From an uncultured Prevotella sp. (GTDB lineage: Bacteria; Bacteroidota; Bacteroidia; Bacteroidales; Bacteroidaceae), in the NCBI GenBank assembly GCA_900315775.1, contig ONAJ01000021.1:1-63682 (forward strand): 63,682 nucleotides of DNA. The letters run 5' to 3'. The translations under genes and the position numbers were made by a program. The notes beneath the pieces are model-generated. The model was not told the DNA's origin, did no database searches, and worked only from the letters and a program-made list of their open reading frames with translations. Shown here piece after piece: positions 15,655 to 23,629 of this stretch; within the stretch, counting starts at the first letter, position 1, and the number at the start of each line of letters is the position of its first letter.

Positions 15655-17313
15655 ATGAAAAAACTAATGATGATTGTTGCACTTATAACTGCAACGCTAA
15701 CAGTGTGTGGACAAAACCCACTGCCTGCATTCCCGGGAGCAGAGGGTTACGGTCGTTATACCACAGGAGGACGCGGTGGCGCAGTGTATCACGTTACGAA
15801 CCTTAACGATTCAGGAGAAGGCTCTTTCCGAGATGCCTGCGGGAAAAGTGGTGCACGTACCATTGTGTTTGATGTTTCGGGTACTATATACCTTAAATCG
15901 GAACTGAAACTGAACAGGGGTGATGTGACAATCGCTGGGCAGACGGCTCCTGGTGATGGAGTATGTATAGCTGATTATCCCTTTGTAATTAGTGCCAACA
16001 ATGTTATAATTCGTTACCTGCGCTTCCGACTTGGCAACAGAAATGTTGCTTATCACGAAGGTGACGGACTTGGGGGTATGGACAAACAAAACATTATAGT
16101 GGATCACTGCTCTGTCAGCTGGTCTGTTGACGAGTGCCTGTCAGTGTATGGGTCAAAGAATATCACCGTCCAATGGTGTCTCGTGTCGCAGAGCCTGGTT
16201 AATTCAGGTCATTCAAAAGGTGCTCACGGATATGGCGGAAACTGGGGCGGTAGCGGTGCTTCCTATCATCATAACCTTTTGGCTCACCACGTGAGTCGCA
16301 CCCCACGTCTGGGACCGAGACCTGGTACACAGACTGACGAACGAATGGATATGCGTAATAACGTTATCTATAACTGGGCTGGTGAAGGTTGTTATGGTGG
16401 CGAAGGAATGAATGTCAACATAGTTAATAACTATTACCAACCAGGACCAGGAACTGATACTCGCTCTACAAAAATACAGCAGCGCATAGCATCTATAGGC
16501 ATACGCACAACATCATATACGCACCACGATACATCCTCGCCAAATCAGTGGGATAAGATGTGGCATGTATGGGGAAAATTCTTCGTTGACGGTAATGTAA
16601 ATACTAAGTTCGACGAGGTAACTAACGACAACTGGACATACGGTATATACAACCAGATTGATAATAATAAGGTGGATGGTACCTATAACGACCAGGTAAA
16701 GCAGGAAATGCATCTCGACTCTCCGATACCTTTCGTTATAACAACTACCCATACGGCAGAGAAAGCGTACGAAAAGGTATTGCTTTACGCTGGTGCCAGC
16801 CTGCATCGTGATGCGCTCGATGAACTTATCGTCAGCGATACTCGTTCGGGGGTTGCCTCTGTCACAGGAAGTAACAATGCTTCCGGATATATTAACTCTC
16901 AGGATGATTTGTTGAATTTTATAACCGGTGCGGACAGTCCTTGGCCTACGCTAACAAATACCGAAGTACAGACAGATACGGATGGTGATGGTATGCCTGA
17001 TACGTGGGAGGATGCTAACGGACTGGACAAGAATAATCCAGATGATGGTAATTTAATTACCGAAGCGGGATACACGCAGTTGGAGAATTACCTCAATGCT
17101 TTGGTAGATGAGATTACCCAATCACAAAACGAAGAGGGTACCGTGATGGGTGAAACGGAAGTTGTTAGCAGTATTTCGGAAGTTAGGGCAGGAGAGTCCT
17201 ACGGACATCAACTTCGGCACGACGATGTTTGGTATTCCCTACAAGGTATAAGAATGAGCACCCCACACAGTGGAGTGCTCATAAAGGATGGAAAGAAGGT
17301 TCTTGTTCGTTAA
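15655..17313 (+). CDS. Secreted pectate lyase (PL1-type) with C-terminal sorting tail
   Basis: 552 residues. After a signal peptide (MKKLMMIVALITATLTVCGQ) comes a parallel beta-helix polysaccharide lyase. Features include PAFPGAEGYGRYTTGGRGG at the N-terminus, IIVDHCSVSWSVDECLSVYG and a basic RTPRLGPRPG segment as in PL1 enzymes. It would cleave polygalacturonate by beta-elimination. A calcium-type DTDGDGMPDTWED repeat near 440 links to the tail, which ends VWYSLQGIRMSTPHSGVLIK plus DGKKVLVR, a diverged type IX-like tail. It is probably co-transcribed with the LacI gene. Confidence 0.88.
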   Translation: MKKLMMIVALITATLTVCGQNPLPAFPGAEGYGRYTTGGRGGAVYHVTNLNDSGEGSFRDACGKSGARTIVFDVSGTIYLKSELKLNRGDVTIAGQTAPGDGVCIADYPFVISANNVIIRYLRFRLGNRNVAYHEGDGLGGMDKQNIIVDHCSVSWSVDECLSVYGSKNITVQWCLVSQSLVNSGHSKGAHGYGGNWGGSGASYHHNLLAHHVSRTPRLGPRPGTQTDERMDMRNNVIYNWAGEGCYGGEGMNVNIVNNYYQPGPGTDTRSTKIQQRIASIGIRTTSYTHHDTSSPNQWDKMWHVWGKFFVDGNVNTKFDEVTNDNWTYGIYNQIDNNKVDGTYNDQVKQEMHLDSPIPFVITTTHTAEKAYEKVLLYAGASLHRDALDELIVSDTRSGVASVTGSNNASGYINSQDDLLNFITGADSPWPTLTNTEVQTDTDGDGMPDTWEDANGLDKNNPDDGNLITEAGYTQLENYLNALVDEITQSQNEEGTVMGETEVVSSISEVRAGESYGHQLRHDDVWYSLQGIRMSTPHSGVLIKDGKKVLVR

Positions 17314-17327
17314 ACTCCTTCTTGTTT

Positions 17328-18731
17328 TTATTCATCTTCCATAAACAGAGGATCTTCGGGCATTACCATTATTGGTTTCTGCTCAGCCTCGCGGAGGATA
17401 TTCTCTGGAACGTATTGCTTGTCAACGACAAGGCGGAACATATATTCGCGGAACCATTCGGCAGTCATGATGAGACAGCCCTTCTGTCCGTGATCGCTGC
17501 CCCATGAGTTCTCCACTTTCCACTGTAGTGGCTTGCCATCAGCGTCAAGATCTACGGCGGTGAGGGTCATAGCATGTGTGGAACCGCTGTCGAAGGTGGC
17601 TATGCGCTCTGCCTTGTTCATAGTGAAGTCACCGAAGAGCGAGGTGTAGTCGTAGTTGTCGAGGGCAAGGTAACCACGTTTGCGATCAAACTGCTTGCCA
17701 ACGTCGTAACTGCTGTAGAGCTTACGTCCATCGCGGAGCTGTGCTATTGCGAGTTGTTCGATGTCCTCCATAGGGAGATTGAGGTACTTCCAGTTATGTC
17801 CGTCGTAAGTGTGGCGGTCGTACTCTACCTCGTATGTCTTATGATAAGGACGACGGGGGTCGTTCATCACCATAATGAAAGAGCCGTTGAGAGGACGTCC
17901 CACAACCTCGTCGTAGAATGTCTTCGGGGTGAACTGCTTCGTATTTAAAGCTTTGCCATCCTTGTTGCGGAAGGTGTAGGAGAATGTCTTGATGGGTTCT
18001 CCGAGTGTCATTACGAGCATGTGGTACACTTCGGCAAGCATTGATGGTTTAAGTTTCTCGGCCTTTGCCTTGCTGCCAGCGTTACGCAGTTGTAAGCCCA
18101 TCTGACGGAGTTTAGACTTCAGCAGAGTGCGCATCTTTGAGGTATTCTCGGCAGAGTATGTCTCTGTACACACCTCTGCGGGTACCAGTCCGTACTTCTC
18201 TGCGAGGTCGGCAACACCACAGAATGTTCCTCCGTCGCCTATAGGACTTTGGAAGAAGAAGCGTACGCGTTCGTTCTCCATAGGTTTGTCGGAGGTGTCG
18301 ATGACACCTTGCAGGAAGAGGTTGCTTTTCTCTAACTGGTCATAGAAAAACAGAAAGTCCTGTGATAGTTCTATACCAGCATAGTCCTTGCGCAGCGAGT
18401 CGTTCTTACAGGTGCGAGCATAGTCGGAGCGCAGCACGTTGAAGCCGCTGAACATCCAACAGCGTCCCGACTGTTTCTGGTCGGTGATGCTCTGCTTGGG
18501 AGTTTCAATACTGAAGTAAGTGCTCATTGGTGCCTGACGACGGTTCTTAGCCAGGTTGTCAATATTGTTTGACGCTATTGCGTTAGACAATGCTCTGTCG
18601 GCGGGTGTCTGCTTACTTTCAATGTCGCGGAGCATCTTCTCTGTGATACCTCCAGTAGTTTTTTGTGCTGCAGCGTTAATACTCAGTAACAAACCGATTA
18701 CTATGGATGTCGTAAGTTTAGTACAAATCAT
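17328..18731 (-). CDS. Secreted C1-family (bleomycin hydrolase-like) aminopeptidase
   Basis: 467 residues from ATG 18731; three extra codons upstream derive from a repeat. A signal peptide (MICTKLTTSIVIGLLLSINAAAQ) precedes a PepC/BleC-type cysteine protease: catalytic Cys in QKQSGRCWMFSGFNVLRSDY at about residue 90, His in DSGSTHAMTLTAV and Asn in WKVENSWGSDHGQKG. Classic BleC enzymes are cytoplasmic aminopeptidases; this one appears exported, as in other Bacteroidales. It lies 26 bases behind nadB on the same strand. Confidence 0.9.
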   Translation of the reverse strand: MICTKLTTSIVIGLLLSINAAAQKTTGGITEKMLRDIESKQTPADRALSNAIASNNIDNLAKNRRQAPMSTYFSIETPKQSITDQKQSGRCWMFSGFNVLRSDYARTCKNDSLRKDYAGIELSQDFLFFYDQLEKSNLFLQGVIDTSDKPMENERVRFFFQSPIGDGGTFCGVADLAEKYGLVPAEVCTETYSAENTSKMRTLLKSKLRQMGLQLRNAGSKAKAEKLKPSMLAEVYHMLVMTLGEPIKTFSYTFRNKDGKALNTKQFTPKTFYDEVVGRPLNGSFIMVMNDPRRPYHKTYEVEYDRHTYDGHNWKYLNLPMEDIEQLAIAQLRDGRKLYSSYDVGKQFDRKRGYLALDNYDYTSLFGDFTMNKAERIATFDSGSTHAMTLTAVDLDADGKPLQWKVENSWGSDHGQKGCLIMTAEWFREYMFRLVVDKQYVPENILREAEQKPIMVMPEDPLFMEDE

Positions 18732-18757
18732 AATTATCAATTCTAAATTCTCAATTC
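18732..18757. repeat. ATTCTCAATT-type repeat between nadB and the C1 peptidase
   Basis: AATTATCAATTCTAAATTCTCAATTCTCA fills the gap between the two genes and reaches the start codon of the peptidase gene. Related strings occur inside the pullulanase gene (39714-39755). Confidence 0.7.
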
Positions 18758-20344
18758 TCAGTTATCATACGCATGTACTGGGTAGTCGGTGGTGAAGTGA
18801 AGACCTCTGCATTCCTTGCGCTCAATAGCCCAGCGGGTGATGAGGTATCCCACATTAATCATATTACGTAACTCGCAGATGTCTTTGGTTGCCTTTACAC
18901 GTTTGAAGAGCTCTTCGGTCTCGCTGTAAAGCATATCAAGACGTGTCCATGCGCGCTTAAGACGGAGGTCGGAACGTACAATGCCTACATAGTTCGACAT
19001 TATTTCGCCTACTTCCTTGACGCTTTGGGTAATGAGGACACGCTCTTCGTTAGTCAGCGTACCTTCATCGTTCCACTCTGGAACCTGTGTGTTGAAGTCG
19101 TATTCCGCAACGTGTGCCAGCGAGTGACGCGCTGCTGTCTCGGCATATACGACAGCTTCGATGAGTGAGTTCGACGCCAGACGGTTACCACCGTGAAGTC
19201 CTGTACAAGAGCACTCGCCGAGAGCGTAAAGACGCTTTATGCTGGAGCAGCCGTTGAGGTCAACCTTTATACCTCCGCACATATAGTGGGCGGCAGGACG
19301 CACAGGGATGTAGTCGGTGGTGATGTCAATACCTATCTGCAGACACTTCTGGTAGATGTTTGGGAAGTGATGACGTGTCTCCTCGGCATTCTTATGGGTG
19401 ACGTCAAGACATACGTGGTCAAGACCGTGAATCTTCATCTCTTTGTCAATAGCTCGTGCCACAATGTCGCGAGGAGCTAATGACAGTCGTTCGTCGTACT
19501 TCTCCATAAACGACTCGCCATTTGGGAGTCGCAGTATGCCGCCATATCCGCGCATAGCCTCGGTGATAAGGAAAGCTGGATGTGTTTCGCCAACATGATG
19601 GAGAACGGTAGGGTGGAACTGCACAAACTCCATATCGGCAACAGTACCCTTAGCACGATATACCATCGCAATACCATCACCGGTAGCTATAACGGGGTTA
19701 GACGTAGTCATATAGACAGCACCCACACCACCAGTACATATTACTGTGCACTTAGCGAGGTAGGTATCTACCTTCTGCGTAGTAGGATTAAGGATATATG
19801 CTCCGTAGCATTCTATGTTGTCCATGTGACGGTTCACCTCCACACCCAAATGGTGCTGGGTGATAATTTCTACAGCAAAGTGATTCTCCTTGATTTCTAT
19901 GTCGGGATTGTTCCTTATGGCTTCCATAAGTCCTCGCTGTATCTCGGCTCCAGTATCGTCAGCATGATGAAGGATACGGAATTCGGAGTGACCGCCCTCA
20001 CGATGGAGGTCGAAGTCGCCGTTATCCTTGCGGTCGAAGTTAACACCCCATTTTACGAGTTCTTTGATTTGTTCCGGCGCCATAGTGACCACCTGACGTA
20101 CTGCCTCCGGGTCGCTGATGTAATCGCCAGCAATCATAGTGTCCTCAATGTGCTTCTCAAAGTTATCAACAAGGAGGTTTGTCACCGATGCAACACCACC
20201 TTGCGCAAACGAAGTATTAGCCTCGTCCAGTGAGGTCTTGCAGATTAGACATACCTTTCCCTTCTTCTCTCTTGCCACTTTCAGGGCATAGCTCATGCCG
20301 GCAACACCCGCACCGACAATAAGAAAGTCGTATTTATATACCAT
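18758..20344 (-). CDS. nadB: L-aspartate oxidase
   Basis: 528 residues, FAD enzyme that oxidises L-aspartate to iminoaspartate, the first step of de novo NAD synthesis. The FAD-binding motif DFLIVGAGVAGMSYALKVA is at residues 5-23. Active-site and family signatures include TSFAQGGVASV, REGGHSEFRILH, PVRPAAHYMCGGIKVDLNG and GLHGGNRLASNSLIEAVVYA. nadA and nadC are not next to it. Its promoter (20366-20397) closely matches the one at 78-109. Confidence 0.96.
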   Translation of the reverse strand: MVYKYDFLIVGAGVAGMSYALKVAREKKGKVCLICKTSLDEANTSFAQGGVASVTNLLVDNFEKHIEDTMIAGDYISDPEAVRQVVTMAPEQIKELVKWGVNFDRKDNGDFDLHREGGHSEFRILHHADDTGAEIQRGLMEAIRNNPDIEIKENHFAVEIITQHHLGVEVNRHMDNIECYGAYILNPTTQKVDTYLAKCTVICTGGVGAVYMTTSNPVIATGDGIAMVYRAKGTVADMEFVQFHPTVLHHVGETHPAFLITEAMRGYGGILRLPNGESFMEKYDERLSLAPRDIVARAIDKEMKIHGLDHVCLDVTHKNAEETRHHFPNIYQKCLQIGIDITTDYIPVRPAAHYMCGGIKVDLNGCSSIKRLYALGECSCTGLHGGNRLASNSLIEAVVYAETAARHSLAHVAEYDFNTQVPEWNDEGTLTNEERVLITQSVKEVGEIMSNYVGIVRSDLRLKRAWTRLDMLYSETEELFKRVKATKDICELRNMINVGYLITRWAIERKECRGLHFTTDYPVHAYDN

Positions 20345-20365
20345 TGTTTTACGTTAACGTTGCTG

Positions 20366-20397
20366 CAAAAGTACGAATAAGCAAGGACAAAACCAAA
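20366..20397 (-). promoter_or_regulatory. nadB promoter
   Basis: On the minus strand TTTG (20394-20397) and TACTTTTG (20366-20373) are 20 bases apart. The whole element is nearly identical to the promoter at 78-109. Confidence 0.75.
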
Positions 20398-20405
20398 GAA
20401 AATAC

Positions 20406-20432
20406 AAAAAAAAGGACTTCAGTAGAAGTCCC
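20406..20432 (-). terminator. Terminator of the 26-aa peptide gene
   Basis: On the minus strand GGGACTTC pairs with GAAGTCC around a short loop and is followed by eight T residues. It separates the small gene from the nadB promoter. Confidence 0.85.
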
Positions 20433-20485
20433 TTCTCATTATTAACTAATAACCAAAACAAAATTTCGAAAAAAGTCAGCACTCT

Positions 20486-20566
20486 TTAGAGCTTCTTGCT
20501 GACGTTGATTGCTTCTGCAATCTCTATAGCTATAATTGCCATAGTTCCTAATGCAATCGTCATCAT
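20486..20566 (-). CDS. 26-residue hydrophobic peptide with its own promoter and terminator
   Basis: The minus strand encodes MMTIALGTMAIIAIEIAEAI then NVSKKL: one hydrophobic helix with two internal Glu residues and a basic end. An AAAGAAAGGTAAAAAG Shine-Dalgarno region lies directly before the start, a strong promoter about 70 bases upstream (20639-20670) and a terminator 54 bases downstream. No larger frame competes. It could be a small membrane protein, a type I toxin or part of a regulatory RNA; coding is likely but unproven. Confidence 0.55.
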   Translation of the reverse strand: MMTIALGTMAIIAIEIAEAINVSKKL

Positions 20567-20638
20567 CTTTTTACCTTTCTTTTAATTAATACCTATTTTC
20601 TATGTTATCCTGAATGGGATTGCTCCCTAATTGCACTG

Positions 20639-20670
20639 CAAAGGTATGGTGTTTTCACTGTGTACGCAAA
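20639..20670 (-). promoter_or_regulatory. Promoter of the 26-aa peptide gene
   Basis: On the minus strand TTTG (20667-20670) and TACCTTTG (20639-20646), 20 bases apart: an excellent consensus match with no other gene to serve on that strand. Confidence 0.75.
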
Positions 20671-20738
20671 CAATAAGGGGTTCGGTGCGGTTTTTATAAG
20701 ATATTTTTTGATGTCAATCAAGTTTTATATGGAAAAAT

Positions 20739-20770
20739 TTTGGTAAATGAAAGTTTTATAGCTATCTTTG
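20739..20770 (+). promoter_or_regulatory. frr promoter
   Basis: TTTG at 20739-20742 and TATCTTTG at 20763-20770, 20 bases apart, 38 bases before the start codon. Confidence 0.7.
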
Positions 20771-20807
20771 CAAAGACAAAGAATTAATAACAAAACCTTA
20801 TACAGCT

Positions 20808-21368
20808 ATGATAGATGTAAAAGAAACACTAAAGAAAAGCGAAGAAAGAATGGAAATGGCTGCTATGTACTTGGAAGAGAGCCTTAACCGTATTCGTGCA
20901 GGACGCGCCAACGCAGCAATTCTTGACGGCGTAAGAGTGGAATCATACGGACAGATGGTACCGCTGAACCAGGTAGCTAACGTTACTTGTCCCGATGCAA
21001 GAACAATAGCTATTCGTCCTTGGGACAAGAAGGCTATACGAGACATCGAAAAGGCTATCATGGACAGCGACGTAGGTATAACACCTGAAAACAATGGTGA
21101 GATAATACGTCTTGGAATTCCACAGCCTACAGAGGAACGACGTCGTGAACTCGCTAAGCAGTGTAACAAGATTGGTGAAAAGGCAAAGGTAGAAGTGCGT
21201 AACGTGCGTGGCGAGATAAAGGAAAAACTGAAGAAAGCCATAAAGGACGGACTCTCTGAAGACAACGAGAAGGACGCAGAACTCGAATTGCAGAAAATTC
21301 ACGATAAGTTCATAAAGAAAATAGACGACCTCCTCGCTGCAAAGAACAAGGAGATAATGACGGTTTAA
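20808..21368 (+). CDS. frr: Ribosome recycling factor
   Basis: 186 residues, the usual length. With EF-G it splits the post-termination ribosome into subunits. The signatures MAAMYLEESLNRIRAGRANA, TIAIRPWDKKAIRDIEKAIM and GEIIRLGIPQPTEERRREL are clear. It carries its own promoter; rsgA follows 51 bases downstream on the same strand, so two ribosome-maturation genes may share a transcript. Confidence 0.97.
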   Translation: MIDVKETLKKSEERMEMAAMYLEESLNRIRAGRANAAILDGVRVESYGQMVPLNQVANVTCPDARTIAIRPWDKKAIRDIEKAIMDSDVGITPENNGEIIRLGIPQPTEERRRELAKQCNKIGEKAKVEVRNVRGEIKEKLKKAIKDGLSEDNEKDAELELQKIHDKFIKKIDDLLAAKNKEIMTV

Positions 21369-21389
21369 GAGCAAGAATAGCGTTATGTG

Positions 21390-21410
21390 TTAATCGGCTG
21401 TGCCGATTAA
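21390..21410 (+). terminator. Hairpin between frr and rsgA
   Basis: TTAATCGGC and GCCGATTAA form a perfect 9-bp stem with a TGT loop, followed by AAAATAAAG rather than a T run. It may weaken read-through or protect the frr transcript; a true terminator is doubtful. Confidence 0.5.
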
Positions 21411-21419
21411 AAATAAAGA

Positions 21420-22427
21420 ATGAAAGGAATCGTCATAAAGAATACAGGCAGTTGGTACTCCGTCCTCACGGACGAGGGTACCACTGTTCTTTGTAAGATA
21501 AAAGGAAACTTCAGACTGAAGGACATCCGTAGCACTAATCCCGTTGCTGTTGGGGATAGGGTTAGCCTCTCTCCCAACCCCTCCCCAAGTAGGGAGGGGA
21601 GTCGCCAGTCCGTAGGTACCCCCTCTACTTGGAGGGGGCAGGGGGAGGCTGTAGGTAGTGAGGTTACTTTTATTACTGCTATAGAGGATAGAAAAAACTA
21701 CATCGTCAGACGCTCACAGAACCTGTCGAAACAGAGTCATATCATTGCGGCTAATGTGGACCAGGCGGTGCTGATGGTGACAGTGAACTATCCAGAGACG
21801 TCAACGACGTTCATAGACCGCTTTCTGGCGTCAGCGGAGGCATACGACATCCCCGTTATACTTGTGTTTAACAAGATGGATTTGCTCAACGAGGAGGAAC
21901 TGCACTACCAACAGATGATGATGGAACTGTACGACACAGTGGGCTACACCTGTGTGGCGCTGTCGGCAGAACAGGGCTTGGGTATTGATGCTCTGCGCGA
22001 ACTGTTGAAGGACAAAGTAACCGTATTCAGCGGAAACAGTGGAGTAGGGAAATCAACACTTCTAAATCAGCTCATCCCTGGGGTGAACCTTAAGACTGCA
22101 GCAATATCGGATGCACATAATACAGGAATGCACACAACGACATTCTCCGAGATGTTACGACTGCCTTTCGGAGGGTGGGCTATAGATACCCCGGGAGTAA
22201 AGGGTTTCGGTTCCTTCGATATGGAGCCTGAGGAGTTGACAAGCTATTTCAAGGAGATATTTCATTTCTCGAAAAACTGTCGCTTCTCGAACTGCACACA
22301 TACCCACGAACCAGGATGTGCTGTACTGAAAGCATTAGAGGACCACTATATAGCGCAGAGCCGTTATCAGAGTTACCTCTCGATGCTTGAGGATAAGGAT
22401 GGAGGAAAATACAGAGAAAGTCAATAA
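21420..22427 (+). CDS. rsgA: Ribosome small-subunit-dependent GTPase A
   Basis: 335 residues. A 30S-maturation GTPase with circularly permuted motifs: G4 NKMD at about 160, G1 [13 protein letters not shown] at about 204, G3 DTPGVKGFG, and a C-terminal zinc site ([14 protein letters not shown]). The N-terminal OB domain is interrupted at about residues 48-77 by two head-to-head copies of a CCCCTCC palindromic repeat, giving [20 protein letters not shown] and [11 protein letters not shown]; the frame stays open. The insert would form a loop in the OB fold, tolerated if disordered. Confidence 0.95.
   Translation: MKGIVIKNTGSWYSVLTDEGTTVLCKIKGNFRLKDIRSTNPVAVGDRVSLSPNPSPSREGSRQSVGTPSTWRGQGEAVGSEVTFITAIEDRKNYIVRRSQNLSKQSHIIAANVDQAVLMVTVNYPETSTTFIDRFLASAEAYDIPVILVFNKMDLLNEEELHYQQMMMELYDTVGYTCVALSAEQGLGIDALRELLKDKVTVFSGNSGVGKSTLLNQLIPGVNLKTAAISDAHNTGMHTTTFSEMLRLPFGGWAIDTPGVKGFGSFDMEPEELTSYFKEIFHFSKNCRFSNCTHTHEPGCAVLKALEDHYIAQSRYQSYLSMLEDKDGGKYRESQ
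21564..21650. repeat. Two inverted copies of the CCCCTCC palindromic repeat inside rsgA
   Basis: The left copy (21564-21600) reads AGCCTCTCTCCCAACCCCTC onward. The right copy (21619-21650) is in the other orientation and reads CCCCCTCTACTTGGAGGGGG onward. The reverse complement of one resembles the other, and both match the elements at 9475 and 57676. Confidence 0.85.
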
Positions 22428-22430
22428 TAA

Positions 22431-22457
22431 AAAAGCTCGGGAAATTCCCGAGCTTTT
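22431..22457. terminator. Bidirectional terminator between rsgA and the CBM26 gene
   Basis: AAAAGCTCGGG and CCCGAGCTTTT form a strong stem with a short loop, T-rich on both strands. The two flanking genes converge here. Confidence 0.9.
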
Positions 22458-22479
22458 ATTTTGGCTTTATATGACTTAA

Positions 22480-23418
22480 TTACTTAACCATATATTTGCG
22501 ACCGTTCTGGATAACGATACCGCGGTAGTCATTGTTTACGCGCTGACCAGCGAGGTTGTACTTAACACCAGCCTTAGCCTCGTTCTTAACGTTGCTGATA
22601 CCGTCTGTTTCACCCTTCTCAGCCTCGAGAGACCAGCCCTTCATGATGTCCTTGCCACCTGCGAATGTCACAGTGAAGGTAAAGTAAGGCTCTGTGATGT
22701 CGATAAGGTCGATAGCAAAGTTAGTTTCGTCGTAACCAAGCCACTCAGGAGCCTCTGTAGCAGGCTTTCTTCCATCACCCGGATCTGTATCTTCTCCATA
22801 GTAGAACTCCCAGAAGCCTACCCAAACGCCGTTAGGACGGAACTTGAACTTCCATATCTGTGTCTCTGCGCCACCTTCTACTTCTGCAGAAGCAGGAATA
22901 ATAGCCTTCAGAGCAGCTACGTCAACTGAAGTCTGGAACTGGTTCTCACCGATTTGCTTGAACAGATTCTCGCTAGCAGCCCACTCGTTGTGGTTACCAG
23001 AAATTCCAATCTCATTAATCACAACATCAGGAAGATCGACATACTCCTCGGTGATGTCCTCGAAAACAACATTGCCTTCGCCATCGTCCCAAGAAAGTCT
23101 GAAGTAACGGTCGGTTGTAGCTGCTTCTACATTACCAGTCTGCTTTGTACCTTCTGCTTCACCGTCGTTGAAGAGGAAAGAAATCTTTGTTACGCCAGCG
23201 AATGTGTACTTCCAGAAAGTATCACCTGATTGAGGATCCTCCCAAGTCTCTGTCAACTGGTATGTTCCAGGCCAAGCGCCTTCGGGTCCAGGATAGCCGT
23301 TGTCACCTTCCCACCACCAGATGAAAGGAGCTGTTTCGCACTGAACGTAAACATTGATATCTGCACTAGCTGTCAATGCAAATACACTCATTAAAAGTAA
23401 GGTAAAAATTTTCTTCAT
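22480..23418 (-). CDS. Secreted starch-binding (CBM26-like) protein with sorting tail
   Basis: 312 residues. After a signal peptide (MKKIFTLLLMSVFALTASA), residues 20-115 look like a CBM26 starch-binding module: NVYVQCETAPFIWWWEGDNG, WPGTYQLTE, FWKYTFAGVTKISFLFNDG. A second beta domain follows. The C-terminus VKYNLAGQRVNNDYRGIVIQ plus NGRKYMVK is the type IX-like tail, so it is probably displayed on the surface. It has its own promoter and an upstream LacI-type operator and is separated from susF by a terminator, so it is a satellite unit of the starch locus. Confidence 0.8.
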   Translation of the reverse strand: MKKIFTLLLMSVFALTASADINVYVQCETAPFIWWWEGDNGYPGPEGAWPGTYQLTETWEDPQSGDTFWKYTFAGVTKISFLFNDGEAEGTKQTGNVEAATTDRYFRLSWDDGEGNVVFEDITEEYVDLPDVVINEIGISGNHNEWAASENLFKQIGENQFQTSVDVAALKAIIPASAEVEGGAETQIWKFKFRPNGVWVGFWEFYYGEDTDPGDGRKPATEAPEWLGYDETNFAIDLIDITEPYFTFTVTFAGGKDIMKGWSLEAEKGETDGISNVKNEAKAGVKYNLAGQRVNNDYRGIVIQNGRKYMVK

Positions 23419-23478
23419 AATAGTAAATGTTTAAGTTTATAAATGTTTTTCTTAAATGGTTTTATCGCTTTACGTCAG

Positions 23479-23486
23479 CAAATGTA
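23479..23486 (-). promoter_or_regulatory. -7 box of the CBM26 gene promoter
   Basis: TACATTTG on the minus strand, without a TTTG about 20 bases upstream. The LacI-type operator lies about 54 bases further upstream, the same geometry as at susC. Confidence 0.5.
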
Positions 23487-23539
23487 GTAAATTTTAATAT
23501 TGCATGATATGTTTTTTTCAAAAAAAACGCGCAATTTGT

Positions 23540-23555
23540 AGCGCAAACGTTTGCG
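23540..23555. promoter_or_regulatory. LacI-family operator upstream of the CBM26 gene
   Basis: GCGCAAACGTTTGCGC is a perfect 16-bp palindrome, the longest of the three copies in the window. It lies upstream of the promoter rather than on it. Confidence 0.8.
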
Positions 23556-23564
23556 CAACCTTAA

Positions 23565-23602
23565 AAACAAGCAGGCAACCCACATGGAGCTGCCTGCTTG
23601 TT
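23565..23602 (-). terminator. Terminator of the susCDEF operon
   Basis: CAAGCAGGCA and TGCCTGCTTG pair around a loop (perfect 9-10 bp stem) 28 bases after the susF stop on the minus strand; a T-rich tail follows on that strand (TTTTTAAGG). Confidence 0.8.
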
Positions 23603-23629
23603 GAAATGTTAGATGTAATATATGGTATA

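Noticed and set aside
20433-20807. tRNA or known riboswitch near the 26-aa peptide
   Set aside because: No cloverleaf or known aptamer core is visible.
23540-23555. Second terminator stem near the susF terminator
   Set aside because: No T run follows; the palindrome matches the LacI-type sites at the two lacI promoters.
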